DNA of 64,000 bases from Nonomuraea antri (lineage in GTDB: Bacteria > Actinomycetota > Actinomycetes > Streptosporangiales > Streptosporangiaceae): contig NZ_JABCPZ010000002.1 of NCBI RefSeq assembly GCF_013283785.1, positions 62,001 to 126,000 on the forward strand, written 5' to 3'. Position numbers and translations under genes: made by a program. A model generated the notes under the pieces. That model saw nothing but the letters and a program-made list of their open reading frames with translations. It was not told the DNA's origin and did not search any database. The first letter of the stretch is position 1. The number at the start of each line of letters is the position of its first letter. Positions 8,721 through 15,837 of this stretch are shown piece after piece.

Positions 8721-9365
8721 TCAGTACGCCACGGCGACCTGGGCGCGGTGATGCGCGGGGCGGTCGATCTCGTCCAGCACGGCCACCGCCAGATCCGCGT
8801 ACGAGAACGCCGGCGTCCCCTCATCGGACGGCACCACCTGCCCGCCGCCGATCCTGAACCGCCTGGTGGCGTCGGCGTCGGCGTCCAGGAACACCGGCGG
8901 CGGCGCGAGCACCAGCCAGTCCAGCCCGCTGCCGGCCAGCACCTCCAGCTGGGCGACATGCCCGAGCGAGAACGTGCGGGCGTCGGCGGGGAAGTCCGGC
9001 GTGTCGATGACCCGTACGCCCGGCGAGACCTCCAGCAGCGAACCGATGCCCACCGCCACCAGCCGCGCCACGCCGGCCCGCGGCAGCCCCTCGGCCAGCG
9101 CCACGGACGCCGCCCGGTAGAACTCCTCGGCCGGCAGGTCGAGCCTGGCCGCCGCCTGCACGGCCGCGTCGTGCCCGGCCGCCACCTCTGCCACCGACCC
9201 TGCGTCGGTCACGTCACCGGCGACCACACGCACCTTGTCGCCCAGATCCGGATACCGCCCCGGATCGCGTACCACCGCGGTCACCTCGTGACCCCGCGCC
9301 ACCGCCTCCTCGACCACCCGGCGCCCGGCCCTGCCGCCCGCGCCGAAGATCACGATCCTGCTCAT
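8721..9365 (-). CDS. NAD(P)-binding atypical SDR / NmrA-like oxidoreductase
   Basis: About 214 residues. The N-terminus MSRIVIFGAGGRAGRRVVEEA carries the GxxGxxG dinucleotide motif of atypical (SDR-a) NAD(P)H-binding proteins, the group often annotated as flavin-reductase-like or NmrA-like. Later parts show VVAGDVTD, where the Asp contacts adenine, and a C-terminal LAVAVLDEI segment. It lacks a clear YxxxK catalytic pair, as is common in this subgroup. The ATG at 9365 was preferred to the adjacent ATG at 9368. It faces an HxlR-family regulator, an arrangement typical of redox- or electrophile-responsive pairs. The substrate is unknown. Confidence 0.8.
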   Translation of the reverse strand: MSRIVIFGAGGRAGRRVVEEAVARGHEVTAVVRDPGRYPDLGDKVRVVAGDVTDAGSVAEVAAGHDAAVQAAARLDLPAEEFYRAASVALAEGLPRAGVARLVAVGIGSLLEVSPGVRVIDTPDFPADARTFSLGHVAQLEVLAGSGLDWLVLAPPPVFLDADADATRRFRIGGGQVVPSDEGTPAFSYADLAVAVLDEIDRPAHHRAQVAVAY

Positions 9366-9503
9366 CACGCATCACTCCCGTCCAGCCCGGCCACCGGACG
9401 TCCCGGCGACCGAGCCCGACGGTAGGACGAAGGGGGTCACTTCCCGCAACGATAGTCACCGACACCAGCCACTCACGGGAGCCGCCAACGCCAGCCACCC
9501 CCA

Positions 9504-9555
9504 GGAGGCGCCCACGGGAGGCATCCACGGGAGGCGCCCAGGGGAGGCGCCGACG
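9504..9555. repeat. Four tandem 13-bp repeats in the divergent promoter region of HxlR
   Basis: Units of 13 bp (consensus GGAGGCGCCCACG) run from 9504 to 9555 without gaps, with one to two changes per copy. Each contains GGCGCC or a near match. The array lies between the oxidoreductase start (9365) and the HxlR start (9600). It could be a regulator array or only replication-slippage sequence. Confidence 0.8.
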
Positions 9556-9599
9556 CCCAGGCCACCGACGACGGTCACGATGACGACCTACGATCTACG

Positions 9600-10082
9600 A
9601 TGGTCGCCATGGAGCCACTCGATCCGGACATGTTCGCCGACTGCCCGCCGGGGCTCCCGCCCATCCGCGTCGGCGACAAGTGGACCGCGAAGATCATCCG
9701 CTGCCTGGAGTCAGGCCCGCGCCGCTTCACCGAACTCCAGCGGCCACTGCGCGGCATCACCCCGAAGGTGCTCACCGAGTCGCTGCGGGCCATGGAACGC
9801 GACGGCCTGCTCACCCGTACCGCCTACGACGAGATCCCGCCGCGCGTCGAGTACGAGCTGACGCCGCTCGGCCGCAGCCTGCTCGAACCGATGGAAGCCA
9901 GCTGCAACTGGAACAGACGCCACCTCGGCGAGCTGCTGCGCGCCCGCGACTCCTGGTACGCCGGAATCGACGACGCCGGAACCGTCCAGGCCGGAATCGT
10001 TCACGCCGAGACGGTCCACGCCGGAACCGCCCACGCGGGGACCGACGCGCGCGCCACGGCCGAGTCACAGCCCAGTCGCTGA
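9600..10082 (+). CDS. HxlR-family transcriptional regulator with pentapeptide-repeat tail
   Basis: 160 residues. Residues about 10-110 form an HxlR winged helix: DKWTAKIIRCLESGPRRFTELQ, GITPKVLTESLRAMERDGLL, and the wing RVEYELTPLG. An N-terminal cysteine (DMFADCPPGL, about residue 14) matches the redox-sensing position of some HxlR proteins. The core domain ends near residue 119. The last 40 residues are unusual: six 15-bp units (9960-10049) encode AG-x-x-x pentapeptides (AGIDD, AGTVQ, AGIVH, AETVH, AGTAH, AGTDA), looking like repeat expansion into the gene end. The regulator probably controls itself and the divergent oxidoreductase. A second ATG at 9609 is an equally possible start. Confidence 0.88.
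   Translation: MVAMEPLDPDMFADCPPGLPPIRVGDKWTAKIIRCLESGPRRFTELQRPLRGITPKVLTESLRAMERDGLLTRTAYDEIPPRVEYELTPLGRSLLEPMEASCNWNRRHLGELLRARDSWYAGIDDAGTVQAGIVHAETVHAGTAHAGTDARATAESQPSR
9960..10049 (+). repeat. Six in-frame 15-bp repeats at the 3' end of the HxlR gene
   Basis: Units begin at 9960, 9975, 9990, 10005, 10020 and 10035; consensus GCCGGAACCGTCCAC. Because 15 is divisible by 3 the frame is kept, giving a degenerate pentapeptide tail outside the conserved winged-helix domain. Confidence 0.9.
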
Positions 10083-10106
10083 CGGCCCGGCCGGCCCGGT
10101 CGACCG

Positions 10107-10142
10107 GCGCTCAGCCCTTGCAGATCGGCGCTCAGCCCTTGT
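10107..10142. repeat. Duplicated tail of rtcB
   Basis: GGCGCTCAGCCCTTG occurs at 10107-10121 and again at 10128-10142, 21 bp apart. The second copy contains the last codons and stop of rtcB (minus strand), so the gene end has been copied once just downstream of it. Confidence 0.85.
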
Positions 10143-11286
10143 AGTTGAACACCTGCCTGAGCGTGTGCTGCACCTTGACCAGGTCCTTCTGGTCCTCCAT
10201 CACCTGGTCGATCGACTTGTAGGCGTCCGGGTGCTCGTCCACCAGCGCGGCCGCCCGATCCTTGTTCCAGGTCCGCCCGCGCATCACCTCACGCAGCGAC
10301 GCCGCAGAGAGCTGCTTCTTGGCCTTGGTACGCGACATCCGCCGCCCCGCCCCGTGCGCGCACGAGTTGTACGACTCGGGGTTCCCCCGCCCGCTCACGA
10401 TGTATGACTGCGCCCCCATGGACCCCGGGATCACGCCCTCGTCCCCGCGGTCGGCCTTGATCGCGCCCTTGCGGGTGATCCACAGGTCCTTGCCGTGATG
10501 CGTCTCGAGCTGGGTGAAGTTGTGGTGGCAGTTGATGGTGCGTACCCGCTCACCGGTGCCGACGACCAAGAACAACGCGCTGACCAGCGCCCTGTCCATG
10601 CGCGCCCGCGAGGCCATCGCGTAGTGCTGCGACCACAGCATGTCCTCGATGTACGCCTCGAACTCGGGCGAACCCTGCACCAGGTAGGCCAGGTCCGGGT
10701 CCTCCAGCCCGACCTCCTGACGCCGCATCAGCTTCTTGGCGTCGGTGATGTGCTTGGTGGCGAGCTGGTTGCCGATGCCGCGCGAACCTGAGTGCAGCAC
10801 CGTCCAGACCCGGTCGCGCTCGTCCAGGCAGACCTCCACGAAGTGGTTGCCCGAGCCGAGCGTGCCGAACTGGGTGGCGACCTTCTCCTCCTGCCGGGGC
10901 GTCAGCTCCGTGTGCGGCCGGCCGAGGTCGCGCAGCGCGCGGTCCACCGCCGGGTCCTCGTGCCCCTTGCCGACGCCGGCCGGGATGCGCCGCTCGACCA
11001 GCGGCATCAGCGCGTCGAGCGTGTCGGGCAGGTCGGCCGCGGTCAGCGTGGTCTCGGTCGCGACCATGCCGCAGCCGATGTCGACGCCCACCGCGGACGG
11101 GATGATCGCGCCCTCGGTGGGGATCACGGAGCCGACCGTGGCGCCGATTCCCACGTGCGCGTCGGGCATGAGAGCGACGTGTCCGGACACGATGGGCAGG
11201 CGGGCGGCACGCGCGGCCTGCTCGATCGTGCCTTCGTCGATCTCGCTGGCCCACGACAGCAGGTTCGGTGCGGGCTGGTACGGCAT
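10132..11286 (-). CDS. rtcB: RtcB-family RNA ligase / 3'-phosphate RNA splicing ligase
   Basis: 384 residues, the short bacterial form. RtcB joins 2',3'-cyclic phosphate or 3'-phosphate RNA to 5'-OH ends using GTP and Mn2+. Visible motifs are MPDAHVGIGATVG and VGVDIGCGM (metal-binding Asp and Cys), GSGNHFVEV, LHSGSRGIG, INCHHNF (metal His), GSMGAQSY, and NSCAHGAGRRMSR, whose His is the guanylylation residue. Start 11286 (MPYQPAPNLLSWASEID) has AGGAG upstream; the reading frame continues far upstream over moaA but only as an antisense shadow. No archease gene is nearby. It is a single gene, with its stop region duplicated downstream. Confidence 0.96.
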   Translation of the reverse strand: MPYQPAPNLLSWASEIDEGTIEQAARAARLPIVSGHVALMPDAHVGIGATVGSVIPTEGAIIPSAVGVDIGCGMVATETTLTAADLPDTLDALMPLVERRIPAGVGKGHEDPAVDRALRDLGRPHTELTPRQEEKVATQFGTLGSGNHFVEVCLDERDRVWTVLHSGSRGIGNQLATKHITDAKKLMRRQEVGLEDPDLAYLVQGSPEFEAYIEDMLWSQHYAMASRARMDRALVSALFLVVGTGERVRTINCHHNFTQLETHHGKDLWITRKGAIKADRGDEGVIPGSMGAQSYIVSGRGNPESYNSCAHGAGRRMSRTKAKKQLSAASLREVMRGRTWNKDRAAALVDEHPDAYKSIDQVMEDQKDLVKVQHTLRQVFNYKG

Positions 11287-11508
11287 GGGTGGTTTCTCCT
11301 CACTCGTTCGAGATCCAGTCTGCCCGGACCGGTCCGGAAAACCCCACTCATTTACGCCCGCCACCCGGGCCCCGCCGCTCTTGGGTGATTCCACAAGGAA
11401 TCGATCTACGGGAGGCCGTGTTGTTGTGGGGAGGTGAGGTGATTTTGAGTACCCGCCGATGGGCGTCGTAGTCTGGCCACCTGGCGAGAGAAAAGGAGGT
11501 GACGCCCC

Positions 11509-12498
11509 ATGTTGCGAGACTCGTTCGGACGGGTGGCGACGGATCTTCGGGTGTCCCTCACGGACAAGTGCAACCTGCGCTGCACGTACTGCATGCCGCC
11601 CGAGGGCCTCGACTGGCTGCCGAACGCGCAACTGCTGACCGCCGACGAGATCGTCCGGCTGGTCACCATCGGGGTCGAGCAGCTCGGCATCACCGAGGTG
11701 CGCTACACCGGCGGCGAACCCCTGCTGCGGCGCGAGCTGGTCGACATCGTCGCCCGCACCACCGCGCTGCGGCCCAGGCCGCAGGTGTCGCTGACCACCA
11801 ACGGCATCGGCCTGGCCCGGCTGGCCGAGCCGCTGGCCGCCGCCGGTCTCGACCGGGTCAACGTCTCGCTCGACACGCTCGATCCGGCCGCGTTCAAGCG
11901 GCTCGCGCACCGCGACAGGCACGCCGACGTCATCGCCGGCCTGGCCGCCGCAGACGCCGCCGGGCTGCGTCCGGTGAAGGTCAACGCGGTGCTGATGCGT
12001 GGCGTCAACGAGCACGAGGCGGTGCCGCTGCTGCGCTTCTGTCTCGACCACGGCTACGAGCTGCGCTTCATCGAGCAGATGCCGCTCGACGCCCAGCACG
12101 GCTGGAGCCGCGACACCATGGTCACCGCCGACGAGATCCTCGACCTGCTGTCGGCCTCCTTCGACCTCAGCGCCGACGACCTGGAGGAGCGCGGCAGCGC
12201 CCCGGCCGAGCGGTTCCTGGTCGACGGCGGCCCGGCCAGGGTCGGCGTGATCGGCTCGGTGACGCGGCCGTTCTGCGGCGCCTGCGACCGCGTCCGGCTG
12301 ACCGCCGACGGCCAGGTGCGCAACTGCCTGTTCGCCACGGAGGAGTCCGACCTGAAGAGCGCCATGCGCGCGGGCGCGACGGACGCGGAACTGGCCGAGC
12401 GCTGGCTGACCGCCGTCGCCCGCAAGCGCGCCGGCCACGGCATCGACGACCCGTCCTTCCTCCAACCGGCCCGCCCCATGTCCGCCATCGGCGGCTGA
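11509..12498 (+). CDS. moaA: GTP 3',8-cyclase MoaA, molybdenum cofactor biosynthesis
   Basis: 329 residues. This radical-SAM enzyme converts GTP to 3',8-cyclo-7,8-dihydro-GTP, the first step of molybdopterin synthesis. The N-terminal cluster motif is CNLRCTYC (Cys21, Cys25, Cys28). The second [4Fe-4S] site, FCGACDRVRL...GQVRNC, lies near residues 256-273. The protein ends with the di-glycine AIGG needed for activity. A strong ribosome binding site, AAAGGAGGTG, lies 7 bases before the ATG. The mobA-like gene lies downstream after a 1-kb repeat-rich gap, so the two share a pathway but perhaps not a transcript. No molybdenum-cofactor riboswitch is evident in the 220-bp leader. Confidence 0.97.
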   Translation: MLRDSFGRVATDLRVSLTDKCNLRCTYCMPPEGLDWLPNAQLLTADEIVRLVTIGVEQLGITEVRYTGGEPLLRRELVDIVARTTALRPRPQVSLTTNGIGLARLAEPLAAAGLDRVNVSLDTLDPAAFKRLAHRDRHADVIAGLAAADAAGLRPVKVNAVLMRGVNEHEAVPLLRFCLDHGYELRFIEQMPLDAQHGWSRDTMVTADEILDLLSASFDLSADDLEERGSAPAERFLVDGGPARVGVIGSVTRPFCGACDRVRLTADGQVRNCLFATEESDLKSAMRAGATDAELAERWLTAVARKRAGHGIDDPSFLQPARPMSAIGG

Positions 12499-12684
12499 CC
12501 GCGGTTCTCGGCGGGACGCGGCGGACTGCGGCTTGTTGCGGGACGCAGCCTCCTGCGGCTGACCACAGCTCGTGGCAGGACGCGGCCGATTCCGGCTTGC
12601 CGCGGCGAGTGACTGCGGCGGGACGCGGCGGACCGCGGATCGCGGTCGGCAACGGCTGACCACGGTTCGCGGTGGGACGGGGCT
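12492..12684 (+). repeat. Degenerate repeats of the moaA stop region
   Basis: A segment beginning CGGCTGACC and running to GGGACGCGGC is found at 12492, 12556 and 12653, with further half copies between (for example GCGGGACGCGGCGGACYGCGG near 12511 and 12618). The first copy contains the moaA stop codon, so the gene end seems to be the seed of the array. Copies differ at several bases. Confidence 0.7.
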
Positions 12685-13035
12685 GACTACGGCTGATCCC
12701 GGCAGGCAGCGGCCTTGGCTGTTCGGCAGCGCCACGGACCTGACCCCAGGCGCCCCGCGAGGAGATCCGCCGCCGCTGGGCGCCGCCCAGGCCCCGAGCC
12801 CGTCGGGGGGAAGACCGCGAGAACCGGGCCGCCACCCCGGTCGCCGCCCGCAGCCGCACCCGGCCAGGGCGTCGGTCCCGCGGTCCGCGGGGAGCGGCGC
12901 TCCAGGCGGCGCTCAGCGAGCCCAGCCACGACGAGGCGGTCCGAGACGCGCCGCATCACCCCCGGCATGGCGCGGTCGCTCCACGGCCTTCCACACGCTC
13001 GCCGCGGCCCCGGAGCCACGAGCACGAGCGCAGTG

Positions 13036-13180
13036 GAGTACGGGCAGGAGTCGCGGATCCCTCGAACGGGACGTCGCTCCCGGGCGCGGGCATGAGTCGC
13101 GGCCCCTGAACGGCGCCCCGAAACGCGCTCCCGAGTACGGGCAGGAGTCGCGGATGCCCGGATCGGGTCGTCGCTCCCGG
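13036..13180 (+). repeat. Three units of about 48 bp, degenerate
   Basis: GAGTACGGGCAGGAGTCGCG begins units at 13036 and 13133 (97 bp apart), with a diverged middle copy (GGGCGCGGGCATGAGTCGCG) near 13082. Each unit ends in CGCTCCC. The spacing of 46-51 bp suggests an ancestral unit of about 48 bp. Confidence 0.7.
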
Positions 13181-13321
13181 GACGGCGCAGGTGAGCCGCA
13201 TCGGCTTCCGGCACGCCAATGGCGGGGGCGCGGCCCGGAGCCAGGCGCGCATCGCGGTGGCGATCGGCCGGAACGGCTTGCCACCCCCGTAGCACCGCAA
13301 TCCGGAGTCCTCAGACGAACG

Positions 13322-13419
13322 GCATCATGCGAACGCGGCGAACGGCACCATGCGAAGGGGCATCACGCGAAGGGGCGTCGGGCGAATGGGCGTCGGGCGA
13401 ATGGGCACCGGGCGAATGG
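13322..13419 (+). repeat. 15-bp tandem repeats upstream of mobA
   Basis: Units of 15 bp such as GCACCATGCGAAGGG (13345), GCATCACGCGAAGGG (13360), and GCGTCGGGCGAATGG (13375 and 13390, identical) run to 13419, with an imperfect copy at 13322. They end about 55 bp before the mobA start and may overlap its promoter. Confidence 0.85.
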
Positions 13420-13474
13420 CACCGGCGAAGGGGGCGCCAAGCGAACGGCCGCCGGTGTCGGTGCGTACGGTGGG

Positions 13475-14554
13475 ATGGTGCGCGAGGAATACGACGCGGT
13501 GATCCTGGCTGGTGGCGCGGCCAGGCGGCTGGGTGGCGTCGACAAGCCGGGGCTGGCCGTCGGCGGAAAGACGCTGGTAGGCACCGTGGTGGCGGCCTCG
13601 TCCGGAGCCCGGCGGGTGATCGTGGTGGGCCCCGAGCGTGACCTGTCCGGGGTGGTCTTCGTCCGCGAGGACCCGCCGCGCGGCGGCCCGGTGCCCGCGC
13701 TGGCCGCCGGACTCGACCAGGTCACCGCACCCAGGGTCCTGCTGCTGGCCGGTGACCTGCCCTTCCTGACCACCGCCCACGTCGAAACCCTGATCGCGAC
13801 GCACGACCAACCCGGTGGCCCCAGCCCCAGCCGCGACACCGGACCCAGCCGCGGCACTGGCACCGGCACTGGCATCGGCACTGGCACTGGCACTGGCATC
13901 GGTCACGGCCCCGCTCCCAGTCCGGCTCCCGGCCCAGGTCCGGCTCCCGGCCCAGGTCCGGCTCCCGGCTCGGGTCCCGACAACGGTCCCGGTCCCGGTC
14001 CTGGTCCCGGCCCTGGTCCTGGTCCCGGCCCCGGTCCCGGTCTCGGCAATGGTTCCGGTCCTGGCAACGGCACCGCTGGCAGCAGCACCGCCAGCGGCAC
14101 CGTTGTGGTGGATGCCTTGGGGCGTGAGCAGTGGTTGTTCGGTATCTGGGACACGGCGCGGCTGCGTGCGGCGCTCAGCCGGTACGACGGGCGTTCCCTG
14201 CGCGGCCTGCTGGCCCCGCTGGTGACCCGGCGGCTGAGCCTGCCGGGCCGCCCGTGGTTCGACTGCGACACAATGGACGATCTGGAGGAGGCTCGCATGA
14301 ACGTGCTGAACGAGTGGACCGCGCTGGTCTGCAAGGAACTGGGCATCGACCCGGCGCGGGTGGACCGTGACCTGATCCTGGACCTGACCAAGGAAGTGGC
14401 CCACGGGGTGGCCAGGCCGGCCGCGCCCCTGACGGCGTACCTGCTCGGGCTGGCCCAGGGCGCCGGCACCGCGCCGGACGACGCGGTCGCGCGGCTGACC
14501 ACGTTGGCGAAGAACTGGGGTGAAGCGACCGCTGAGACGCTGACAGACAGTTGA
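13475..14554 (+). CDS. mobA: MobA-like nucleotidyltransferase with low-complexity insert, fused to DUF6457
   Basis: About 359 residues from ATG 13475 (MVREEYDAVILAGGAARRLGG). MobA attaches GMP to molybdopterin. The LAGG-RxGxxK nucleotide motif is at residues 10-24 (LAGGAARRLGGVDKP), and LLAGDLPFL near residue 89 holds the metal-binding Asp. A Gly/Pro/Thr/Ser repeat of about 95 residues (113-207: GTGTGTGIG, PAPGPGPAP, PGPGPGPGPG) then interrupts the domain, which resumes at VVVDALGREQWLFGIWDTARLRAAL. Residues about 272-359 (MNVLNEWTALVCKELGID... DLTKEVAHGVARPAAPLTAYL) match DUF6457, commonly a separate small actinobacterial protein. The insert's effect on activity is unknown. No good ribosome binding site is visible. 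Confidence 0.85.
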   Translation: MVREEYDAVILAGGAARRLGGVDKPGLAVGGKTLVGTVVAASSGARRVIVVGPERDLSGVVFVREDPPRGGPVPALAAGLDQVTAPRVLLLAGDLPFLTTAHVETLIATHDQPGGPSPSRDTGPSRGTGTGTGIGTGTGTGIGHGPAPSPAPGPGPAPGPGPAPGSGPDNGPGPGPGPGPGPGPGPGPGLGNGSGPGNGTAGSSTASGTVVVDALGREQWLFGIWDTARLRAALSRYDGRSLRGLLAPLVTRRLSLPGRPWFDCDTMDDLEEARMNVLNEWTALVCKELGIDPARVDRDLILDLTKEVAHGVARPAAPLTAYLLGLAQGAGTAPDDAVARLTTLAKNWGEATAETLTDS

Positions 14555-14866
14555 CACTCGAACGAACTCTTGAAGTCAACTCCGCCGAACCTGAAGATTT
14601 CCTGAGAATGTCGGGAGTCGGCGGGGTGTAAACGATTTCGGGAAAGCGGCCCTATCCAACTTGCGGCGGCTATCGGACGGATCGTCCAAGACAGCGATTT
14701 TCCCAGGAAAAGGGCGACGCCGGGTGGTTACGGGGGCAAACCACCCGGCGTCGCTTCATCGGCGTTCCGACGGGGGCCCGGAACGCCGGCACCAGCACTC
14801 CGACGGGGGACCGGAGCGCTTGGCTAAAGCGTACACCTACAACCCGTGGGATGCGTCAAGACTTAG
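14555..14866. other. Structured intergenic region between convergent mobA and DUF3099 genes
   Basis: No gene fits this 312-bp gap. It holds a small GGACG/CGTCC hairpin at 14675-14687 and the three-hairpin array at 14714-14820 described separately. The first 100 bp are less GC-rich than the surroundings and hold nothing I can name. Confidence 0.7.
14714..14820. other. Array of three hairpins with a shared ACGGGGG loop
   Basis: Hairpin 1 has a perfect 16-bp stem (14714-14729 with 14739-14754) and loop ACGGGGGCA. Hairpin 2 has a perfect 9-bp stem (14761-14769 with 14779-14787) and loop ACGGGGGCC. Hairpin 3 has a 9-bp stem with one mismatch (14794-14802 with 14812-14820) and loop ACGGGGGAC. All loops are nine nucleotides and share ACGGGGG. 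Stem 1 is unrelated to stems 2 and 3, which share only their loop-proximal TCCG/CGGA. They may act as tandem terminators for the two convergent genes, but conservation of a loop is not needed for termination. Confidence 0.75.
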
Positions 14867-15190
14867 TCACGACCCGATCTCGCGTCGATGCAGCGGTATC
14901 TCGGTTTGGTTAGCCTCAGGGCTCTGAAAGGTAGGTGGCGGGGCGTCCTCGCTGCGCTGATTGGCCCCGATTACCGCTATGTATGGCAAAAAGACGGCAC
15001 CGGCGATGAACAGCAGCCGGTACGGCCACGGCACGGGCACCACCACGGCCAGGATCAGGCACAGCGTGCGGATGCCCATCTTGATGAGGTAACTGATCTC
15101 GCGCCGCTTGATGTCGTCGGTCAGTGAGGGCTTGGCGTCCGTGACCTGGTGGACGTCCTGTCTTCTACGCCACCTCTTCATACCTTCCAC
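14867..15190 (-). CDS. DUF3099-family small membrane protein
   Basis: 107 residues from GTG 15190, or 104 from ATG 15181; neither start has an ideally spaced ribosome binding site. The sequence shows a basic N-terminus (MKRWRRRQDV), then IKRREISYLIKMGIRTLCLILAVV, then a second hydrophobic segment YRLLFIAGAVFLPYIAVIGAN. This two-helix pattern is typical of actinobacterial DUF3099 proteins, whose function is unknown. The tail (about 25 residues) is polar. It diverges from the dodecin gene and converges on mobA across the hairpin array. Confidence 0.75.
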   Translation of the reverse strand: MEGMKRWRRRQDVHQVTDAKPSLTDDIKRREISYLIKMGIRTLCLILAVVVPVPWPYRLLFIAGAVFLPYIAVIGANQRSEDAPPPTFQSPEANQTEIPLHRREIGS

Positions 15191-15280
15191 CGTAGACCTA
15201 CGTTGGGCGGGGTGCGACGGCGCACCCGGGCGGCGGCGGGGGTCATGCGATCATGGCCTTCGAGTAAGGAGGAGAGGGAG

Positions 15281-15493
15281 ATGACAGATCGAACGTATCG
15301 GGTGACCGAGATAGTCGGCACATCGGGGGAGAGTGTCGATCAAGCCATCAAGAACGGGATCAGAAGGGCCTCCCAGACCCTGCGCCACCTCGACTGGTTC
15401 GAGGTGACCGAGGTGCGCGGGCACATCGAGGACGGGGAGATCGCCCACTACCAGGTCGGCATGAAGGTGGGCTTCCGGCTCGAAGACACCTGA
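15281..15493 (+). CDS. Dodecin family flavin-binding protein
   Basis: 70 residues, the exact dodecin size. Dodecins form hollow 12-subunit spheres that bind pairs of flavins and act as flavin storage and buffer proteins. The sequence shows the family pattern: YRVTEIVGTSGESVDQAI, the strand HLDWFEVTEVRGHIEDG with the flavin-stacking Trp, and YQVGMKVGFRLED with the flavin-contacting Gln. An excellent ribosome binding site, AAGGAGGAG, precedes the ATG at 15281. It is a single-gene unit between DUF3099 and the secreted amidase, followed by repeat arrays. Confidence 0.95.
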   Translation: MTDRTYRVTEIVGTSGESVDQAIKNGIRRASQTLRHLDWFEVTEVRGHIEDGEIAHYQVGMKVGFRLEDT

Positions 15494-15507
15494 CCCCGCC
15501 CGGCGGT

Positions 15508-15544
15508 CCCTGACAAGGCCCCTGCCCAGTAGCCCCTGTCAGGG
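15508..15544 (+). terminator. Possible terminator after dodecin
   Basis: CCCTGACA at 15508-15515 pairs with TGTCAGGG at 15537-15544 across a 21-nt spacer, 15 bp after the dodecin stop. The loop is long, so the call is tentative. Confidence 0.4.
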
Positions 15545-15567
15545 CCCGCCCAGCGGCCCCTGCGACC

Positions 15568-15600
15568 GGCCTCGGCCGGGCCTCGGCCGGGCCTCGGCCG
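15568..15600 (+). repeat. Three perfect 11-bp repeats
   Basis: GGCCTCGGCCG is repeated at 15568, 15579 and 15590 without change. It belongs to the 344-bp gene-free gap between dodecin (15493) and the secreted amidase (15838). Confidence 0.9.
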
Positions 15601-15639
15601 GGCGGGCCACGCCCCATCGCGGGCCGCCCCGCCCGGCAT

Positions 15640-15770
15640 GGCGCCTGAGGGAGCCGGGCGTGGTGCCTGAGGGAGCCGGGCCTGGTGCCTGAGGGAGCCG
15701 GGCGTGGCGCCCGAAGGAGCCGGGCGTGGCGCCTGAAAGGGTCGGGCGCGGCGCCTGAAGGGGTCGGGGG
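15640..15770 (+). repeat. Six 22-bp tandem repeats
   Basis: Units start at 15640, 15662, 15684, 15706, 15728 and 15750; each begins GGCGCCTGA or GGTGCCTGA and continues with a variant of GGGAGCCGGGCGT. The first three are nearly identical and the last three have drifted. The array ends about 70 bp before the amidase start and is too long to be a simple operator. No gene is seen in this gap. Confidence 0.9.
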
Positions 15771-15837
15771 TGCGGTGAGGGTCACGGTTTTGTGTGAAAC
15801 GTGACACGGCGGGCGTCCTGAGGGGAGACTGCCTAGC

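Larger units (their letters stand above)
12499..13474. other. 976-bp repeat-rich gap between moaA and mobA; no recognisable gene
   Basis: Open frames exist on both strands because stop codons are rare at this GC content, but none has family motifs, a good ribosome binding site or sensible composition. Instead the region holds three repeat families: moaA-tail repeats (12492-12684), units of about 48 bp (13036-13180), and 15-bp units (13322-13419). The stretch 12700-13030 is GC-rich, with no feature I can name. One frame runs in from 12572 into mobA and would give a 301-residue N-terminal extension; I regard it as spurious. Confidence 0.65.

Noticed and set aside
11287-11508. Molybdenum-cofactor riboswitch before moaA
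   Set aside because: No matching paired elements were found by eye; the leader has only a purine-rich stretch and a strong ribosome binding site.
12687-13295. 202-codon minus-strand frame in the moaA-mobA gap
   Set aside because: Its sequence follows the local repeats (RDSCPYS-like words) and has no ribosome binding site or recognisable domain.
12572-13474. N-terminal extension of MobA by 301 residues
   Set aside because: The frame is open but composed of repeats and low-complexity Arg/Gly/Ala; the MobA nucleotide-binding motif begins right after ATG 13475, the normal distance for the family.
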